Source: Spartinivicinus marinus
GTDB taxonomy: Bacteria > Pseudomonadota > Gammaproteobacteria > Pseudomonadales > Zooshikellaceae
Direction of reading: 5' to 3'
NCBI RefSeq assembly: GCF_026309355.1
Contig: NZ_JAPJZK010000001.1
Location: 5,476,501 to 5,540,500 of the forward strand
DNA: 64,000 bases
Positions 60,283 through 64,000 of the stretch are shown piece after piece. The notes under the pieces are model-generated. The model was not told where the DNA came from. It did not search any database and worked only from the letters and a program-made list of their open reading frames with translations. The first letter of the stretch is position 1, and every line of letters begins with the position of its first letter. Position numbers and translations under genes: made by a program.

Positions 60283-61539
60283 CTATTGAATTGTTATGGG
60301 TAAGCTTTCTAAGCCTACCAAAGTATCTTGTTGGCGCCATTTTGCCTGTTGGCGATCAACTGAAATGGAGTGGCTGTCTAGATGATTTAATACAACGTGC
60401 ATTTCCAGGCGAGAGAGCTGGGCACCGGAGCAAAGATGACGCCCATAACCAAAAGCTAAGTGCTTATTATGTTGGCGGTCTAGTTTAAACTGATTAGGTT
60501 GTTCAAACATATTAGGATCTCGGCAAGCAGCGCCTAACAGTACTTCAATACAATCACCCGGCTGTAAATGATACTGGTGCAAAGTAACAGACTTTATTGC
60601 AATACGACGGATTGATTGTACCGGACAGGAGTAACGAAGCGTCTCTTCTATTGCTGGGTTAAATAAAGCTGAGTTTTGTAAAACAGCACATAGTAACTTT
60701 TGCTCGTCAAGAAAATAAAACAGGTTGCCTATTGTACTAGTGGTTGTTTCATGCCCAGCCAGTAATAACATTGAACAATTATCTGCCATACACTGGTCAG
60801 TTATTGTTGGATGAGTAGCTTGTAAACTTAGCAATGCCCCCAGTAAATTATCTTGGGGTTGTTGTCGATGTTGATTGATTAAATGCAGAAAATAATCTCG
60901 GGATGCAAACAGGGCTTGCTCGGCATCAGTTAGAATAGCAGAGGTAATATTGGCGAAAAAAACCCGAGTCAGACGATCAGAGAGTTGTTTTAGGTATAAG
61001 GCATCTTCCGCTTTGGCGCCAAGTGCTTTAGCAATGACTAGCATGGGTAAGGGAAAGGCCACTTCCTTGATTAGATCAAAGGTGACAGGCTTTGGTTGAG
61101 CTAAAAAAGGGCTTAATAAGAAATCAACACATTCTTCCATCATCGGTAGCATAATATCTAGCATTTGGCGGCTAAATGCTTGGTTAGTGCAGCGCCTTAG
61201 TAGGGTATGAGACTCACCATCCTTAAACAGTATCCAGTTTTCGAAGCCTTGGATTAACTGCTCGTAGGCAGCTGGATCAGTGTTTGATTGCTTAAAAATA
61301 CCTCTTACCCGGTTAGATGAAAAGTCATCTGACCTTAACACATGCTGTACCGTTGGGTAGTCAGCCACCACATAATAATGATCATTGAGTTGCCAGGCTG
61401 TGGGTGGTGTTTGGTGTAATCCTTGAAACATTTGAAATATCTGAGGCCAGTCATTGGGCGGAGTATAAAGCGTTTGTACTATTTCTTTTACTTGTTCTGA
61501 AATTGAAATAGCTATTGCTCTATTATTTTGACTGTTCAT
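60283..61539 (-). CDS. Cytochrome P450
   Basis: A 418-residue soluble bacterial P450. The heme-binding loop FGYGRHLCSGAQLSRLE contains the proximal Cys370; the I-helix oxygen-activation motif is LLLAGHETTTSTIG, and EETLR is the E-x-x-R of the K helix. It inserts one oxygen atom into an unknown substrate and needs external redox partners; none is adjacent (rubredoxin lies 37 kb away). AAAGGA lies about 12 nt upstream of the ATG. The substrate is undetermined. Confidence 0.93.
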   Translation of the reverse strand: MNSQNNRAIAISISEQVKEIVQTLYTPPNDWPQIFQMFQGLHQTPPTAWQLNDHYYVVADYPTVQHVLRSDDFSSNRVRGIFKQSNTDPAAYEQLIQGFENWILFKDGESHTLLRRCTNQAFSRQMLDIMLPMMEECVDFLLSPFLAQPKPVTFDLIKEVAFPLPMLVIAKALGAKAEDALYLKQLSDRLTRVFFANITSAILTDAEQALFASRDYFLHLINQHRQQPQDNLLGALLSLQATHPTITDQCMADNCSMLLLAGHETTTSTIGNLFYFLDEQKLLCAVLQNSALFNPAIEETLRYSCPVQSIRRIAIKSVTLHQYHLQPGDCIEVLLGAACRDPNMFEQPNQFKLDRQHNKHLAFGYGRHLCSGAQLSRLEMHVVLNHLDSHSISVDRQQAKWRQQDTLVGLESLPITIQ

Positions 61540-61617
61540 TATTTTTATATCCTTTCGGTCAGTGTTTTGTTCCCTAATGTACTTTGCAGTTTAACTAATA
61601 TAGAGGGTTGTGACTCA

Positions 61618-63600
61618 TTATTTCATCTGTTTTTTTCGAGTATATTTACGCTTTATTTGGTTCTGGCCTTGTCCTTTTAAGCCTCGAAAGGATTCAGGTT
61701 TAACTTGGGTAATTAATGTTGGCAAAGCATGGGAGAGGGCTCCCATAAAACTGTTATAACTGGTTTCTTTGTTACTGATGGATGTTAGTTGTGATTCCCA
61801 TTGGGCGGTCATATCGGGTGTGGTAGCCACGTCTGGTAGGCTTTCAATAAGCTGGCGGCCGGTTTCAGTTGAACGAATTTGCTTGCCTTGTCTAATCAAA
61901 AATTGTCGTTTAAATAATAATTCAATGATACCCGCGCGGGTGGCTTCGGTACCGAGGCCATCGGTTTCTCTTAAGATTTTTTTGATTTCAGGGGCTTTAA
62001 CAAATCGGGCGATGCCTGTCATGGCGGATAATAAAGTCGCATCAGAAAATGGTTTGGGGGGCTGGGTCATTCGTTCGGCTAACTCGCCTTTAATACACTG
62101 GACCACATCGCCTTTTTTTAAGTTAGGTAATTTCTGCTGTGCTTCTTGATCGTGGTTGTTGTCATCGCCTTTAATTTCACTACTTTGTTCCTTGAGGTTA
62201 TTTTGATTGTTTAGTTTATCGTTTGCTTTGCCATTATTTTTAGTAAATAGCTTTTTCCAGCCTAAATCTACCGTTTGTCTTGCTGTAGCAATAAACTGTC
62301 CACCACTGATTTCTATTTCTATTCTTCGATCATCGTATTGCCAAGCAGGGTAAAACTGCGCGAGGTACTGTTTGGCGATTAACTCATAGATTTGTAACTC
62401 GATTTTAGATAAACGACTGGGGTCGAGCTTTCGTTCTGTGGGGATGATGGCATGATGTGCCTCTACCTTTTTATCGTTCCACGCTTTGCTTTTTAAGGAT
62501 AAATCAGCCTCAGCGACTGCTTTTCGTAGTGGAACGCATACTTGATTAATAGCGGCAGTGACAGTATGTATTTGGTTGAAGTGTTCTCTAGGTAAATAAC
62601 GACAGTCTGAACGCGGGTAGGTAATCAGTTTATGTTTTTCGTATAAGTCCTGACAGGTACTCAACACCTGTTGGGCATTTAAGCCGAAACGATTGGCTGC
62701 ATCAATTTGTAAAGCCGATAAATTATAGGGGAGGGGAGCCGCTTGTTGTTTACGTTTTTTGGTTGCAGCGGTAATCAGCCCTGGTTGGCCAGTAATCCGC
62801 TTGACGACAGTTTCAGCCAGCTTTTTGGATAGAACTCGTCCTTCTTCATCTTGATAAGGCTGGCAGGCTTCGCTGGGTTGCCATTTGGCTCTAAATTGTT
62901 CACCTTTTTCTGTTTTTAGTAGTGCAAATACTTCGTAGTAGGGCTTTGGCTCAAAGTTTTCGATGGTTTGATCGCGCCGAACCACTAAACCTAATAAGGG
63001 GGTTTGTACTCGGCCAACTGAAAGTACCCCTTGATAGCCCGCTTTTCTGCCTTGGATAGAGCACACCCGACTCATATTAATACCATAAAGCCAGTCGGCC
63101 CTGGCACGGGCTAGAGCAGACGTCGCAAGGGGGATAAAGTCACGGTTATCCCGTAAATTGGCCAGGGCTCTTCGAACTGAATTTGGGTTTAAGTCACTGA
63201 TTAGACAGCGTTGGATGCTAGCTCGTTTTGCTGCTGAAACACCAATAAAGTTAATGACTTCATCGACCAAAATCTGACCTTCTCGATCGGGATCGCCAGC
63301 ATGGATGAGTTGGTCTGCTTGTTTTATTAATTTGCGTAAGACACCCAGCTGCTTTTTAGTTTTTGCTTTGGGAGTTAGTTGCCACTGTTCTGGAATAATT
63401 GGTAAGTGCTCCAGCTTCCAATGTTTATAGGCAGGGTCATAGACATCAGGTTGTGCTTGTTCAAGTAAGTGACCAATACACCAACTGACGTAATCACCAT
63501 TGCCGACCTGAATATAACCATCCCCTTTTTGGTGGGGCTTGGGGAGTACATCGGCAATGGCTCTGCCTAAACTGGGTTTTTCGGCAATAAACAAACGCAT
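61618..63600 (-). CDS. topB: DNA topoisomerase III
   Basis: A 660-residue type IA topoisomerase. The N-terminal TOPRIM domain begins LFIAEKPSLGRAIADVL with the acidic triad later in HAGDPDREGQILVDEV; the active-site Tyr328 is in KLITYPRSDCRYLP. It relaxes and decatenates single-stranded DNA during replication and recombination. Residues about 430-480 carry a hydrophilic Asn/Lys/Gln-rich insert. The C-terminus ends in a basic tail (KRKYTRKKQ) without zinc fingers. The gene stands alone. Confidence 0.94.
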   Translation of the reverse strand: MRLFIAEKPSLGRAIADVLPKPHQKGDGYIQVGNGDYVSWCIGHLLEQAQPDVYDPAYKHWKLEHLPIIPEQWQLTPKAKTKKQLGVLRKLIKQADQLIHAGDPDREGQILVDEVINFIGVSAAKRASIQRCLISDLNPNSVRRALANLRDNRDFIPLATSALARARADWLYGINMSRVCSIQGRKAGYQGVLSVGRVQTPLLGLVVRRDQTIENFEPKPYYEVFALLKTEKGEQFRAKWQPSEACQPYQDEEGRVLSKKLAETVVKRITGQPGLITAATKKRKQQAAPLPYNLSALQIDAANRFGLNAQQVLSTCQDLYEKHKLITYPRSDCRYLPREHFNQIHTVTAAINQVCVPLRKAVAEADLSLKSKAWNDKKVEAHHAIIPTERKLDPSRLSKIELQIYELIAKQYLAQFYPAWQYDDRRIEIEISGGQFIATARQTVDLGWKKLFTKNNGKANDKLNNQNNLKEQSSEIKGDDNNHDQEAQQKLPNLKKGDVVQCIKGELAERMTQPPKPFSDATLLSAMTGIARFVKAPEIKKILRETDGLGTEATRAGIIELLFKRQFLIRQGKQIRSTETGRQLIESLPDVATTPDMTAQWESQLTSISNKETSYNSFMGALSHALPTLITQVKPESFRGLKGQGQNQIKRKYTRKKQMK

Positions 63601-63666
63601 ACTGTATTCTTGCTACTGTGATTCCATACAGTATGCTAACAGGTTGTTGAGGAGGCGCCAACTTTT

Positions 63667-63728
63667 CTAGAAGCAGTTTGTACTAGTCTACATAGACATT
63701 GAGAGCTATCAAACCAAACGGCTTCTAG
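63667..63728. other. Inverted repeat between topB and the solute-binding gene
   Basis: CTAGAAGCAGTTTG (63667-63680) and CAAACGGCTTCTAG (63715-63728) form a 14-bp inverted repeat with one mismatch and a 34-bp spacer. No T run follows on either strand. It could be a terminator of the converging solute-binding gene or the end of a small element. Confidence 0.45.
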
Positions 63729-63763
63729 CATTGAACGTCAGCAACTTTCAATGAAGGGTTGTG

Positions 63764-64000
63764 TCATGGACGATACTTACCATCAATACTATCTGTTAGC
63801 ATTTTATCGTAAGCACCAGAGCTTTTGATTTTTGCCAAGCCTTCATTAAATTTTTTGATAAGCTCTTCACTATTGGCTACTTTTTTGCTGAGAATTAAAT
63901 GGTAGCTGGTTTCTCGTAATGGTTTAGGGTGATTGGTTAAAAGTTTACCTGAAGCTTCGTCTAATTTATCAGCGATTAATGCATAGCCTACTTCTAAGGT
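63764..64000 (-). CDS. C-terminal part of a family 3 solute-binding protein, partial
   Basis: A minus-strand frame open to the right edge; 78 residues are visible, ending at the TGA at 63764-63766. It reads GYALIADKLDEASGKLL, then YHLILSKKVANSEELIKKFN and EGLAKIKSSGAYDKML, the typical closing segment of family 3 periplasmic solute-binding proteins. It looks intact, unlike the related remnants at 23561 and 38709. The start lies outside the window. Confidence 0.8.
   Translation of the reverse strand, partial: TLEVGYALIADKLDEASGKLLTNHPKPLRETSYHLILSKKVANSEELIKKFNEGLAKIKSSGAYDKMLTDSIDGKYRP

Noticed and set aside
1-64000. CRISPR array, tRNA or rRNA genes, prophage genes
   Set aside because: No regularly spaced repeats, no tRNA-like cloverleaf or rRNA sequence and no phage structural or integrase gene was seen by eye; a dedicated search could still find a tRNA.

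Overview
The window is AT-rich DNA of gammaproteobacterial character. An N-acetylglutaminylglutamine (NAGGN) osmolyte cluster, a ProU-type betaine importer, PEP-CTERM proteins, secreted M60, M64 and S37 peptidases and many solute-binding proteins suggest a marine, probably animal- or surface-associated Oceanospirillales-type bacterium (for example Zooshikella or Spartinivicinus relatives). The genus is inference. I see no rRNA, tRNA, CRISPR array or intact transposase.

Layout. 1-9.8 kb: the end of an acyl-CoA dehydrogenase-like gene, an L,D-transpeptidase, a secreted S37 peptidase, a PEP-CTERM protein, a large lectin/crystallin/M60 metallopeptidase, and a LysR regulator divergent from an MDR oxidoreductase. 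10-19.2 kb: an osmoadaptation block, with a glycine-betaine type ABC importer (proX-proW-proV order of transcription), a MarR regulator, and the asnO-ngg-M42 peptidase operon for NAGGN. 19.6-26.5 kb: a membrane-anchored Cache-like protein, a 951-residue coiled-coil protein of unknown role, rubredoxin (too short for usual ORF cut-offs), a broken solute-binding protein gene, and a queuosine operon (XRE/S24 regulator, yhhQ-like transporter with a TTG start, queF). 26.6-31 kb: an AttE/AttFG/AttH-like ABC-lipocalin operon. 31-38.3 kb: small proteins, an RRM protein, an HNH nuclease, an M64 peptidase, a MarR/methyltransferase pair sharing a palindromic operator, an alpha/beta hydrolase and a DUF2164 protein. 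38.9-46.7 kb: an RND pump (permease and adaptor), pyrF, a Bcr/CflA MFS exporter and a CDP-alcohol phosphotransferase. 47-54.4 kb: a decayed TctC gene, then an unusual three-gene RHS locus. 54.5-64 kb: solute-binding proteins including a tandem pair with near-identical signal sequences, a second PEP-CTERM protein, small membrane proteins, a cytochrome P450, DNA topoisomerase III, and the 3' end of another solute-binding protein.

The most striking item is the RHS locus at 48023-54352. The RHS/YD-repeat cage protein stops exactly where the conserved RHS core should begin. The core, a glycine-rich hydrophobic region and a variable C-terminal domain lie two genes downstream in a separate protein that carries its own twin-arginine (Tat) signal. 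A Sec-signal protein of unknown family sits between them. The locus is bracketed by two same-orientation copies of a roughly 20-bp motif that recurs about eight times across the window.

Other themes: at least three decayed solute-binding protein genes, two of which kept both ends and lost the middle; two MITE-like repeat families; and paired palindromes that look like LysR and MarR operators.
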